Assembly: GCA_009777825.1 (NCBI GenBank)
Contig: WRLA01000022.1
Span: 1-40,534 of the forward strand
Direction: 5' to 3'
Source: Bacteroidales bacterium
GTDB lineage: Bacteria > Bacteroidota > Bacteroidia > Bacteroidales > WRLA01
DNA: 40,534 nt
Both the position numbers and the translations under genes were made by a program. The notes under the pieces are model-generated. The model did no database searches. It saw nothing but the letters and a program-made list of their open reading frames with translations, and had not been told where the DNA came from. Positions 32,821 through 40,534 of this stretch are shown here, piece after piece. Each line of letters opens with the position of its first letter. Positions within the stretch are counted from its first letter, which is position 1.

Positions 32821-34527
32821 ATGCAACGTTTAATAGAATGTGTCCCCAATTTCAGCGAGGGGAACGATATGGAGATTATCAACCGTATCACCGACGAGAT
32901 AAAGACGGTTGAGGGAGTAAAAGTAATTGACGTGGATCCGGGCAAAGCCACCAACAGAACCGTTGTAACGGTAGTAGGGACGCCCGAAGAGGTCTGCGAG
33001 GCGGCATTTCGGGCTGTGAAGAAATCTTCGGAACTTATTGACATGCGGCATCACAAAGGCGAGCATCCGCGCTTTGGCGCTACCGACGTCTGTCCGCTCA
33101 TTCCGGTTTCGGGAATCAGCATGGAGGAGACGGCGGAATACGCCCGCACGTTGGCAAAGCGCATCAGCGAGGAGTTGAACATTCCGGTCTATTGCTACGA
33201 AAACGCCGCCTTCAAGCCGGAAAGAAGAAATTTAGCAAACTGTCGCTCCGGCGAGTACGAAGCGCTGGGTGAACGACTGAGCAGCAGCGACTGGTGTCCC
33301 GACTTCGGTCCGAAGAAGTTGGACGATTGGACAGCAAAAACCGGCGCCACCGCCGTCGGAGCACGCAATTTCCTTGTCGCCTACAACGTCAACCTCAACA
33401 CCACCTCGACCCGTCGCGCCAACGCCATCGCCTTCGACGTCCGTGAGCGCGGGCGCGTTAAACGTGACGGCGACCCCGTAACCGGAAAAACCGTGAAAGA
33501 CGAAACCGGAAACCCCGTGTACATCCCGGGCACGTTGAAATCGGTAAAAGCCATCGGATGGTTTATCGAAGAATTTGGCATCGCACAGATTTCCATGAAC
33601 CTGACCGACATCGGCATCGTCTCCATTCATCAAGCCTTCGACGAGGTGGACAGAAAAGCACGCGAGCGCGGCGTCCGCATCACCGGCTCGGAGATCGTGG
33701 GCGTCGTACCTTTGAAAGTCATGCTCGACGCAGGGAAACACTATCTGCGTATGCAGCAGCGTTCAACAGGAATCCCCGACCGCGAAATCATCAAAATCGC
33801 CGTCAAGTCCTTGGGATTGGACGAACTCTATCCTTTCGACCCCGACAAAAAAATCATCGAATACATCCTCGAAAAAGAGGAGAGCAGCAGTAAAAAGGAG
33901 TTGATAAACATGACTTTAACAGATTTCTGCTACGAGACAGCCTCCGAATCGCCGGCTCCGGGCGGCGGCTCCATCTCGGCTTACATGGGTGCGCTCGGCG
34001 CTGCTTTAGCCTCCATGGACGCCAACCTCTCGTCGCACAAACGCGGATGGGACAACCGTTGGGAAGAGTTTAGCAACTGGGCGGAAAAAGGCAAATCCTT
34101 CTACGAAGAACTACTGAAAATGGTGGACGAGGACACCAACGCCTTCAACAAAATCATGGAAGCCTTCGGTCTCCCGAAAAAAACCGACGACGAGAAAACC
34201 ATCCGTAAGCAAGCCATTCAGGATGCAACAAAATACGCCATCGAAGTGCCGTTTAAGACGATGCAACTCTGCTACCAATGTATGGAAGTGTGCAAAGCCA
34301 TGGTCGAAACGGGAAATCCCAACTCCATCACCGACGCCGGCGTCGGTGCGTTGGCGGCGCGTAGCGGCGTAAAGGGCGCCTTCCTCAATGTGAAAATCAA
34401 CGCCAAAGATTTGGAAGATAAAACATTCGTAGAGAAAGTGTTAACAGACGGAAAAGAGATAGAACGGAAAGCAGAACTGTTAGAAACGGAAATTTTGGAG
34501 ATGGTGAATCAAGGGATAGAGGGTTAA
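32821..34527 (+). CDS. ftcD: bifunctional formiminotransferase-cyclodeaminase
   Basis: From the ATG at 32821 the protein has 568 residues. The N-terminal 300 residues are glutamate formimidoyltransferase (LIECVPNFSEGND, HKGEHPRFGATDVCPLIPV, LNTTSTRRANAIAFDVRERG). The C-terminal 200 residues, after an acidic linker, are formimidoyltetrahydrofolate cyclodeaminase (TASESPAPGGGSISAYMGAL). The enzyme moves the formimino group of formiminoglutamate to tetrahydrofolate and releases ammonia, the last step of histidine breakdown. The fused form is typical of Bacteroidetes. No hutHUI genes are adjacent. Confidence 0.95.
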   Translation: MQRLIECVPNFSEGNDMEIINRITDEIKTVEGVKVIDVDPGKATNRTVVTVVGTPEEVCEAAFRAVKKSSELIDMRHHKGEHPRFGATDVCPLIPVSGISMEETAEYARTLAKRISEELNIPVYCYENAAFKPERRNLANCRSGEYEALGERLSSSDWCPDFGPKKLDDWTAKTGATAVGARNFLVAYNVNLNTTSTRRANAIAFDVRERGRVKRDGDPVTGKTVKDETGNPVYIPGTLKSVKAIGWFIEEFGIAQISMNLTDIGIVSIHQAFDEVDRKARERGVRITGSEIVGVVPLKVMLDAGKHYLRMQQRSTGIPDREIIKIAVKSLGLDELYPFDPDKKIIEYILEKEESSSKKELINMTLTDFCYETASESPAPGGGSISAYMGALGAALASMDANLSSHKRGWDNRWEEFSNWAEKGKSFYEELLKMVDEDTNAFNKIMEAFGLPKKTDDEKTIRKQAIQDATKYAIEVPFKTMQLCYQCMEVCKAMVETGNPNSITDAGVGALAARSGVKGAFLNVKINAKDLEDKTFVEKVLTDGKEIERKAELLETEILEMVNQGIEG

Positions 34528-34586
34528 CTTGTGGCAGGTTTTCTATATTGTATAGGAAGAATGTATGCCTCTCCCGTAGGGAGATA

Positions 34587-34714
34587 ATATTGGTAGAAAA
34601 CGGATTAAAACCATTGATACAGCGTGCCTTTAGGTATGCAATATGTTAGCATTTTTCGATATTGCGTCCCTAACGGCACGCTTTCTACAGAGAGCATCAT
34701 TTTTCTACCAATAT
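34587..34714. repeat. 128-bp palindromic repeat element
   Basis: ATATTGGTAGAAAA at 34587-34600 is the exact reverse complement of 34701-34714. Inside, 34621-34644 and 34659-34682 form a 24-bp imperfect stem (21 pairs) that starts AGCGTGCC. It is a nested hairpin without coding capacity, MITE-like or an extragenic palindrome. No clear target duplication was seen. Confidence 0.7.
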
Positions 34715-34742
34715 TTAGAGGATGTCTCGTAAGTCAAAATTT

Positions 34743-34856
34743 TTTACCACAAAGGTTCACAAAGGGTTTTCACAAAGAACACAAAACATTGATAAACAGA
34801 TTGTTGTCTTTGTGAACCTTTGTGTGTACTTTGTGCTCTTTGTGGTTAAAAAGACT
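34743..34856. repeat. CACAAAG-unit inverted repeat
   Basis: ACAAAGGTTCACAAAG at 34749-34764 pairs with 34808-34823, and outer TTTTTACCACAAAG pairs with CTTTGTGGTTAAAAA. Both arms are built of CACAAAG units of 7-10 nt. The layout mirrors the CACGAAG inverted pair around the GxxExxY remnant, but here the space between the arms is too short for a gene. Confidence 0.65.
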
Positions 34857-34958
34857 TTTGAGACAGCCCCTTTTCCTCATAATGCATCCGTCATTCCGAC
34901 CGCAGGGAGGAATCTTTAAAGCGACAATTTGTCATACACCCTCCAATTTCCAATTTTC

Positions 34959-34992
34959 TTTGTCGTTTATATCACTTTTTTTGTTACCTTTG
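34959..34992 (+). promoter_or_regulatory. promoter leading into the DUF4062 island
   Basis: TTTG at 34959-34962 and TACCTTTG at 34985-34992, with a 22-bp spacer. It is the only clear promoter upstream of the DUF4062 gene and would give a leader of about 320 nt that includes the small frame at 35131. Confidence 0.5.
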
Positions 34993-35130
34993 CAGCGGTT
35001 TTTGTTTTGGCGGATTTTCGTAAAAAATGATGGTGTAATATTAGCGTTCTTTATTGTAAAATCGATATTAATGCGGTGGTAACAACACAAAATACGCAAT
35101 GGGTAAATGAAATATAAATGGTTAATAAAA

Positions 35131-35280
35131 ATGATTTACATGGAAAATGCGCATAAGGTTTTGAGAGGTGAAAGGATGGAGATATTCGTATATTTAGGAG
35201 TTATCTGCCATTTGGGGACAGTGCGTACGGAAAGCGAGGCAGGCAAAGAGAATAAATTGAAAATTGAAACGAAAAAATAA
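35131..35280 (+). CDS. possible 49-residue small protein in the leader
   Basis: The frame starts MIYMENAHKVLRGERMEIFV and ends with the highly charged ESEAGKENKLKIETKK. It lies on the same strand as, and 42 bp ahead of, the DUF4062 gene. It could be a small co-encoded protein, a leader peptide or chance. I recognise no family, and no strong ribosome site is seen. Confidence 0.25.
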   Translation: MIYMENAHKVLRGERMEIFVYLGVICHLGTVRTESEAGKENKLKIETKK

Positions 35281-35322
35281 TATAATGTCCGAAGAAAGGA
35301 CGAACGTAAAACAAAATATAAT

Positions 35323-37206
35323 ATGGCTGAAAATGTGTTAATTTATAAAATTTTTATTGCTTCTCCGAGAGGATTTGATACGGAGAGGCTGGAGTTTAAG
35401 AAAATAATCGAGGAATATAATATCTATGAGGCAAGTCCTAACGCAATACGTTTTGAAGCAGTTGGTTGGGATATTGTAGCATCTACTATGGCTCAATCGC
35501 AAGAAGAAATTAATAAATTGATAAGACAATGTGATTATTTTGTTTTATTACTTCATGATAAGTGGGGTTCAAGTACACCAACGAACAATAAATATTATTC
35601 TGGTTCTCATGAGGAAATTCATGTAGCAAGCGAGTGTTGCGGTGATGAAAATTTACATATGAGAGATATTGCACTATTTTTTAAATCTGTGCCAGATGCT
35701 CAATTAAGCGACCCTGGAACTGAACTTAAAAAAATAATAGAATTTCGTAAAGAAAGAGAACGTAAAGGAGATATGTTTTTTGACACATACGATGAACCTC
35801 AAACGTTTGTAGGAAAATTTAGACGAAATTTAGCAGTATGGAAACAAAATCATATAAACAACAATCCTCGGATTATTCGAAATCCTCTTTCTGAGAACTT
35901 TAATCAATCACAAACAGTTTTAAAAGCAGATAATTCTATAATTATTTCTATTACAGAGAATTTGAGTGATGGCTTGAATAAGGCAAAAGAATTATTTATC
36001 GAAGGTAAAAAATTAGAAGCTGAATTGCTTTATGCCAGATTAGTTACATCATTTGACGACCCTGTTACTATGATAGAATACGCTCGAATTTTAAGAAAAA
36101 TGGGGAATAATCAAAAAGCATCAGAACTTTTGGATAAAGCCTTGAAAAAATCAGAAATATTAAAAGACGATGAAACAAAAGCTTATGCTTGGCAACAAAA
36201 AGGCAAAATAGAAGAATATCTTGGAAGATACGATAAAGCGAAGGTATGCTATGAAAAGGCTTTGAGTATATATGATTCGTTGAATAAAATAACTATTTGC
36301 AAAGCAGTAACTCTTAAATATTTAGGAATTTCTTTGAGAAAGATACTTGATTACGACAAAGCGGAAATTATTTTCAATCAGGCATTAACTACTTTTAATT
36401 TATTTTATAATAGTGATGGCGAGTATGGTATAGCGACCGTATTTTTCCATTTGGGAAGACAGTATAAAGAGAAAGGAGAGTTAGACAAAGCAGAAAAATA
36501 TTACACAGATTCTTTAAATATTTTAAAGAAACAACCCAACAATCGAGATAAGCGTTCAGAGGCACAAGTAAAAAGTAGTTTAGCCACAATTTATAGGATT
36601 AAAGGAAAAATGGATGACTCCAAACGAATGTATAATGAATCCTTATTGGTATTTAATTTAATAGGAGATGAAGAATCGCAAATAGGAGTGTATGGTAATT
36701 TAGGAGAGTTAGAAATTCTTTATCAACGGTTTGATAAGGCGTACGATTTCTTTGAAAAGGCTTTGCATCTTTCAGAAAAAATAGATAAACCAAGTAGCGT
36801 TGCCATCGCTTTAAATCAAATGGGCAAAGTAAAATCTTTGTTAGGAGATTATCCTACAGCAGAAGAATTACTTATAAAATCTTTGGATATTGTTATAGAA
36901 ATGAAAAATATGTATAGCTTATCTGTTCAATACAGGACATTAGGCGTACTTTATAGATTAATGAATGAAAACGATAAATCGTTGACATGTTTATTAGATT
37001 CAAAAAGATATGGGTTACATATTGAACATAAAGTAGAAATAGCCTATACTTCATTAGAATTAGGGCATACGTATTTTCAAATGAAACAATATCCTAATGC
37101 TTTAGAATCTACAGACCATGCAAAATCTTTTTTCAGAAAAAATGGACTATTTGTTAAAGAAAAAGAAGCTGATGATTTAATAGTAAATATCAAAAAAGCA
37201 ATGTAG
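35323..37206 (+). CDS. DUF4062-TPR protein
   Basis: A 627-residue cytoplasmic protein. Residues about 7-110 form a DUF4062 domain, a Rossmann-like fold (IYKIFIASPRGFDTERLEFK, CDYFVLLLHDKWGSSTP, GSHEEIHVASEC). After a linker, residues about 215-610 hold some ten tetratricopeptide repeats with the usual A/Y/A/P-type spacing (GRYDKAKVCYEKALSIYD, GELDKAEKYYTDSLNIL, GDYPTAEELLIKSLDIV). DUF4062 often stands at the N-terminus of STAND NTPases, but no P-loop is visible here. The gene is strikingly AT-rich compared with ftcD and guaA. The radical SAM gene begins 4 bp after its stop. A sensor or scaffold role in a conflict system is inferred. Confidence 0.8.
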   Translation: MAENVLIYKIFIASPRGFDTERLEFKKIIEEYNIYEASPNAIRFEAVGWDIVASTMAQSQEEINKLIRQCDYFVLLLHDKWGSSTPTNNKYYSGSHEEIHVASECCGDENLHMRDIALFFKSVPDAQLSDPGTELKKIIEFRKERERKGDMFFDTYDEPQTFVGKFRRNLAVWKQNHINNNPRIIRNPLSENFNQSQTVLKADNSIIISITENLSDGLNKAKELFIEGKKLEAELLYARLVTSFDDPVTMIEYARILRKMGNNQKASELLDKALKKSEILKDDETKAYAWQQKGKIEEYLGRYDKAKVCYEKALSIYDSLNKITICKAVTLKYLGISLRKILDYDKAEIIFNQALTTFNLFYNSDGEYGIATVFFHLGRQYKEKGELDKAEKYYTDSLNILKKQPNNRDKRSEAQVKSSLATIYRIKGKMDDSKRMYNESLLVFNLIGDEESQIGVYGNLGELEILYQRFDKAYDFFEKALHLSEKIDKPSSVAIALNQMGKVKSLLGDYPTAEELLIKSLDIVIEMKNMYSLSVQYRTLGVLYRLMNENDKSLTCLLDSKRYGLHIEHKVEIAYTSLELGHTYFQMKQYPNALESTDHAKSFFRKNGLFVKEKEADDLIVNIKKAM

Positions 37207-37210
37207 CGGA

Positions 37211-38059
37211 ATGAAAAAAAGAAGAATCTCATGGGCAATAACAACGCATTGCAATAATGTGCATCCATGTGAGTATTGTATCTCGCAATCAAATAAATAT
37301 GTTAAACATCCATCATTAAAAGACATATTATTAATTGCAGATAAAATTAATGCATTAGGAAATTGGGAAATATACATAAATGGAGGAGAGCCATTTTCTA
37401 TTCCACATTTCAATGACATAATTATTCCTAAATTATTAAAATCTGACAATGAATTTTTTGTAACCAGCAACTTCTCTTACAACAATGACAGATATTTAGA
37501 TTTTGTTACTATAGCCCAAAAGCAATTACAAAAATTAAATTTATCATATCATTATCATCTGTTTCCTGATTATTTGCAATTTGCAAATAAAGTCAAAAAT
37601 CTTATTTCTCTCGGATGTCCAAAAGAAAATATTATTGTTTCAGCTGTTTTACATCCTAATAAATTGGAGCAAATAAAAAAACTAGACATTCATTTAAACG
37701 AAGAATTAGGAATTTATCTGTATCCACAATTTATAAAAATAAAAAACAAGGATGGTTCACTATCACCTTACAATTATAGTGATTACCAGTTAAATATTAT
37801 ATCCTGTTTTGAAAAAATAAAAAAACAAAAAAGTTTTCCTCTAAATACATCTAATATGGAATGTTGGGCAGGAACTGATTATTTGTTTGTAATTCCAAAT
37901 GGTAAATCTTATAGATGTCAACAATATTACCATACGAAAAATGATATTGGAAATATAAAATGTCCTAATTTCAAATTGTTAAATCAAGCGGCTAAATGTG
38001 ATTTTGAATATTGCAGTTGTGGTTCAGCACAAGAAATTTGTATAAAAAATGAAATGTAA
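37211..38059 (+). CDS. radical SAM protein with Cys-rich C-terminus
   Basis: A 282-residue protein. The iron-sulfur motif is C14-x5-C20-x2-C23 (HCNNVHPCEYC), spaced more widely than the usual C-x3-C-x2-C. The SAM-binding GGE is at 58-60 (NGGEP). The C-terminal part carries C218, C236, C251, C263, C268, C270 and C277, like a SPASM-type auxiliary cluster domain, which is typical of enzymes modifying peptides or proteins. It is AT-rich and starts 4 bp after the DUF4062-TPR gene, so the two form an operon. The substrate may be the TPR protein, the small upstream protein or an outside molecule; the sequence does not tell. Confidence 0.85.
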   Translation: MKKRRISWAITTHCNNVHPCEYCISQSNKYVKHPSLKDILLIADKINALGNWEIYINGGEPFSIPHFNDIIIPKLLKSDNEFFVTSNFSYNNDRYLDFVTIAQKQLQKLNLSYHYHLFPDYLQFANKVKNLISLGCPKENIIVSAVLHPNKLEQIKKLDIHLNEELGIYLYPQFIKIKNKDGSLSPYNYSDYQLNIISCFEKIKKQKSFPLNTSNMECWAGTDYLFVIPNGKSYRCQQYYHTKNDIGNIKCPNFKLLNQAAKCDFEYCSCGSAQEICIKNEM

Positions 38060-38408
38060 AAAAGATAAACGGCAGATAACGAGCGTAGCCGTTGCACAAC
38101 CCTGATAATTTTTTAGAGGCTTTCGCCTCATGCCCAATCCCGACCTCACCTCGCCTGTTCTATCGGGCGATTATTTTTTGTTTCGGGATTTCCGATAGCC
38201 AAAGAAGATGGCTATAATCGGCGAAAACGAGGCGAAATGGTAGCAAAAAAGAGGAAAAACGGGCGGAAAAAGTTGTTTTAGCGACTATAGGCATGGCTAT
38301 TGCCTCGGCTATTGTTGTTCTGTGGAAATTAACAATAATAAAAATTTTATCTTTGCGTTAAATGTGTATAAAAATAGAAAATTGGATAACGAAACAATGA
38401 AAATATAA
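38060..38408. other. 349-bp gap with hairpins ahead of guaA
   Basis: The gap holds a GAGGC-TTTC-GCCTC hairpin at about 38116-38129, preceded by a T run; a second imperfect one, CCGATAGCC with GGCTATAATCGG, at about 38190-38222; and the guaA promoter. The first may end the radical SAM transcript. No gene is seen. Confidence 0.5.
38348..38355 (+). promoter_or_regulatory. -7 box of guaA
   Basis: TATCTTTG lies 53 bp ahead of the guaA ATG. I saw no purine-riboswitch-like fold in the leader. Confidence 0.6.
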
Positions 38409-39938
38409 ATGGCAGAAAAAATCCTCATCTTCGACTTTGGCTCGCAATACACGCAACTCATTGGGCGACGACTGCGCGAGTTGAACGTGTATTGTGAAAT
38501 TCATCCGTACAACAAAACAGTTGCCCTTGACGACAGTGTGAAAGGCGTGGTGTTGTCAGGAAGTCCTTACTCTGTTAGAGAGGCGGACGCTCCTCAACTC
38601 AACCTTCAACCCATCAAAGGGCGATTGCCGCTGTTGGGCGTATGTTACGGGGCGCAATACCTTGCCCATCATTTCGGAGGCGCGGTACAGCGTTCCGACT
38701 CTCGCGAATACGGGCGGGCGCAACTCTCCGTGAAAGACGCCGACTCCCCCCTTTTGAAAGACGTGGCAACAAATTCGCAGGTATGGATGTCGCACGGCGA
38801 CACGATTACCGCCCTTCCGCACAACGCCCGCGTCATCGCTTCTACCGCCGACGTGGACAATGCTGCCTTCGCCATCACCGGCGAGCCGACATACGGACTG
38901 CAATTTCATCCCGAAGTATATCACTCGACAGAAGGCATGAAGATATTGCAAAATTTCGTAAAAGATGTCTGCGGCTGCCGCTGCGACTGGACGCCGGAGT
39001 CATTTATCGAAAATACGGTAAACGCGCTAAAAGATACGCTGGGCAATGACAAGGTGGTTTTGGGTTTGTCGGGCGGCGTGGATTCGTCGGTGGCGGCGAT
39101 GTTGCTGCATCACGCCATCGGTGCAAATCTGCACTGTATCTTTGTGGACAACGGTCTGTTGCGCAAAAATGAGTTTGCCGAAGTGCTTGAATCCTATCGC
39201 GATATGGGACTAAACATAACGGGCGTAGATGCTACCGTTGATTTTCTGTCAGCACTTGTCGACGTTTCGGATCCGGAGAAAAAACGAAAAATTATCGGAC
39301 GTATGTTTATCGAAGTGTTTGATAGAGAAGCATATAAGATTGAAAATGTGAAATGGTTAGCGCAAGGCACCATTTATCCCGACGTCATTGAATCGGTGTC
39401 GGTTCACGGACCGTCGGCAACCATCAAGTCGCACCACAACGTGGGCGGACTGCCGGACAGGATGAACCTCCGCGTGGTAGAGCCGTTGCGCTCGCTGTTT
39501 AAAGACGAGGTGCGGCGCGTGGGCATGGCATTGGGCATGAAACCGGAATTGCTGCGTCGCCATCCGTTTCCGGGACCAGGATTGGCGGTTCGCATATCGG
39601 GCGAGGTGAGCAAAGAAAAAGTAGCCATCCTGCAAGAAGCCGACGCCATCTTTATCACCGGACTGCGCACAGCGAACTTGTACGACAGAGTGTGGCAAGC
39701 GGCAACAATCCTGCTACCGGTGAAAAGCGTCGGCGTGATGGGCGATGAACGCACATACGAAAGCACCATCGTCCTGCGTGCCGTAACCTCAACCGACGGC
39801 ATGACGGCAGACTGGGCACGCCTCCCGGATGACTTCCTCGCCAACGTGTCCAACGATATCATCAACAAGGTAAAAAGCGTGAACCGGGTGCTGTACGACA
39901 TCAGTTCCAAGCCTCCGGCTACGATTGAGTGGGAGTAG
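38409..39938 (+). CDS. guaA: GMP synthase (glutamine-hydrolysing)
   Basis: A 509-residue cytoplasmic enzyme that aminates XMP to GMP with ATP and glutamine. The class I glutamine amidotransferase domain has Cys79 ([15 protein letters not shown]) and the His-Glu pair in [10 protein letters not shown]. The ATP-pyrophosphatase domain has the PP-loop SGGVDS at 221-226 and the family stretch [10 protein letters not shown]. The C-terminal dimer domain ends KPPATIEWE, the standard end of GuaA. Length is normal (about 510). It has its own promoter. Confidence 0.97.
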   Translation: MAEKILIFDFGSQYTQLIGRRLRELNVYCEIHPYNKTVALDDSVKGVVLSGSPYSVREADAPQLNLQPIKGRLPLLGVCYGAQYLAHHFGGAVQRSDSREYGRAQLSVKDADSPLLKDVATNSQVWMSHGDTITALPHNARVIASTADVDNAAFAITGEPTYGLQFHPEVYHSTEGMKILQNFVKDVCGCRCDWTPESFIENTVNALKDTLGNDKVVLGLSGGVDSSVAAMLLHHAIGANLHCIFVDNGLLRKNEFAEVLESYRDMGLNITGVDATVDFLSALVDVSDPEKKRKIIGRMFIEVFDREAYKIENVKWLAQGTIYPDVIESVSVHGPSATIKSHHNVGGLPDRMNLRVVEPLRSLFKDEVRRVGMALGMKPELLRRHPFPGPGLAVRISGEVSKEKVAILQEADAIFITGLRTANLYDRVWQAATILLPVKSVGVMGDERTYESTIVLRAVTSTDGMTADWARLPDDFLANVSNDIINKVKSVNRVLYDISSKPPATIEWE

Positions 39939-40010
39939 GCTTGATCTCACAATCAGGGCAAACGCATTAAAATTTTCGGATTAAAATCATCCCGTTAGTA
40001 CCTTATTTTC

Positions 40011-40211
40011 TCATGATGTATTTTTTTGCAGGATATTCTCCAATAGTGTTTTGCGTTTTCTTTCACTTGTGGATAATTTATTCTCCAATGGTTTTATCCT
40101 CTTTTTTGACTGCACTAATTGCTGCTTTGACTGCGCTAATTGTTGCGTTAAGACCGTAATTGCTTTCCGTTTTTTTTCCTGCTTAGGTAATTTCATTTCT
40201 TCGTATTTCAT
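40011..40211 (-). CDS. small coiled-coil protein
   Basis: The 66-residue frame is almost all charged and polar: LTQQLAQSKQQLVQSKKRIK, then PLENKLSTSERKRKTLLENI, a predicted single coiled coil with an internal QQLAQSK/QQLVQSK repeat. It lies 31 bp downstream of the partial gene at the right edge, on the same strand. It could be the tail of that gene separated by a stop, or a small partner. No function can be given. Confidence 0.35.
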   Translation of the reverse strand: MKYEEMKLPKQEKKRKAITVLTQQLAQSKQQLVQSKKRIKPLENKLSTSERKRKTLLENILQKNTS

Positions 40212-40233
40212 TGATTATTAGAACAATAATCCA

Positions 40234-40390
40234 TAACTCCGCTCAAGTTAGGTAGTCTATCCCAATTTTAGCGAAGAGTTTTTGAGATTTTTGGGTTACT
40301 TCGGCTTGGTACCATACCTGTCTGATTTTTATTTTGCAGATTGCTTTGGAGAACTCGATAATATCTTTCAACGCATGCGTGGAATCCATT
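40234..40390 (-). repeat. 157-bp repeat, copy 2 (inverted mate at 21204-21360)
   Basis: By eye, 156 of 157 bases match copy 1. In this copy the repeat forms the 3' end of a longer open frame that continues to the window edge, so this is the more complete copy. Confidence 0.85.
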
Positions 40391-40534
40391 AAAACAAAAT
40401 GTTGTTCATTCTCCGGAACATCAACCTTCGGCAACTCTTCGCTTTTACGCCGCAGTTCATCTTTTGAAAAAGGCACAAACCCCTCCGTCTCTGTGATTTT
40501 ACCCAACAAGCGAATGGTCTTCTTTTCGGTTTTT
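40243..40534 (-). CDS. unknown protein, 5' part beyond the window
   Basis: The frame is open from 40534 to the stop at 40243, so the start is outside the window. The visible C-terminal 96 residues include KITETEGFVPFSKDELRRKS, then VLMDSTHALKDIIEFSKAIC and KIKIRQVWYQAEVTQKSQKL, and end DYLT. I do not recognise the family. The last 48 residues recur near xerD as a fragment, which suggests a gene belonging to a mobile or multi-copy element. Confidence 0.5.
   Translation of the reverse strand, partial: KTEKKTIRLLGKITETEGFVPFSKDELRRKSEELPKVDVPENEQHFVLMDSTHALKDIIEFSKAICKIKIRQVWYQAEVTQKSQKLFAKIGIDYLT

Larger units (their letters stand above)
34528..35130. other. 603-bp non-coding stretch of stacked repeats
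   Basis: In order this holds a small hairpin TCTCCC-GTA-GGGAGA (34570-34584), the inverted-repeat element at 34587-34714, the CACAAAG inverted repeat (34743-34856), an ATTCC..GGAAT hairpin segment at about 34891-34915 and a promoter at 34959-34992. No convincing gene is seen. Confidence 0.6.

Noticed and set aside
38356..38408. Purine riboswitch ahead of guaA
   Set aside because: The leader is only about 50 nt and AT-rich, with no three-way-junction pattern.

Overview
The window looks like a chromosomal segment of an uncultured Bacteroidota, most likely Bacteroidales. Evidence: three secreted proteins end in type IX secretion (T9SS) sorting domains; promoters carry the Bacteroidetes -7 box TANNTTTG, some with TTG 18-19 bp upstream; and PstC, NhaD-like, DPP IV and OmpP1-type proteins are of the Bacteroidales kind. 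No rRNA, tRNA or CRISPR array was seen.

Layout. (1) 1-2.3 kb is a worn accessory patch: an integrase N-terminal fragment, two decayed copies of one small lipoprotein, a HicAB toxin-antitoxin pair, a cut-off small protein, and an XRE regulator overlapping an unknown gene. (2) 2.4-9.6 kb holds an AraC regulator and then an archaeal-type tRNA-dependent amidotransferase, gatE and gatD. The two are separated by a DUF433 antitoxin with a broken toxin and a beta-barrel protein, and are followed convergently by an archaeal/eukaryote-type proS. (3) 9.6-16 kb has a Tyr/Thr/Ser-rich lipoprotein, an OmpP1-like barrel, an Rpn-family nuclease and a T9SS Asp-box protein. (4) 16-21.4 kb has aroK, a ThiF/HesA-like E1 enzyme, a truncated GxxExxY gene inside inverted repeats, DPP IV and xerD. 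(5) 21.5-28 kb has two tandem calycin-like T9SS proteins, a second AraC paralogue, a BetR-like regulator and an NhaD-type antiporter. (6) 28.3-34.5 kb has pstC-pstA-pstB-phoU (no pstS), tsaE and ftcD. (7) 34.5-38.4 kb is an AT-rich island with hairpin repeats, a DUF4062-TPR protein and, 4 bp downstream, a Cys-rich radical SAM protein. (8) guaA and an unknown partial gene close the window. The last 157 bp of that gene's repeat recurs inverted next to xerD.

The best candidates for something new are the DUF4062-TPR/radical SAM pair, which has the form of a two-gene conflict or modification module, and the archaeal GatDE enzyme in a bacterium. Intergenic DNA is unusually rich in short-period repeats and hairpins, including a 241-bp MITE-like element with a 9-bp target duplication.
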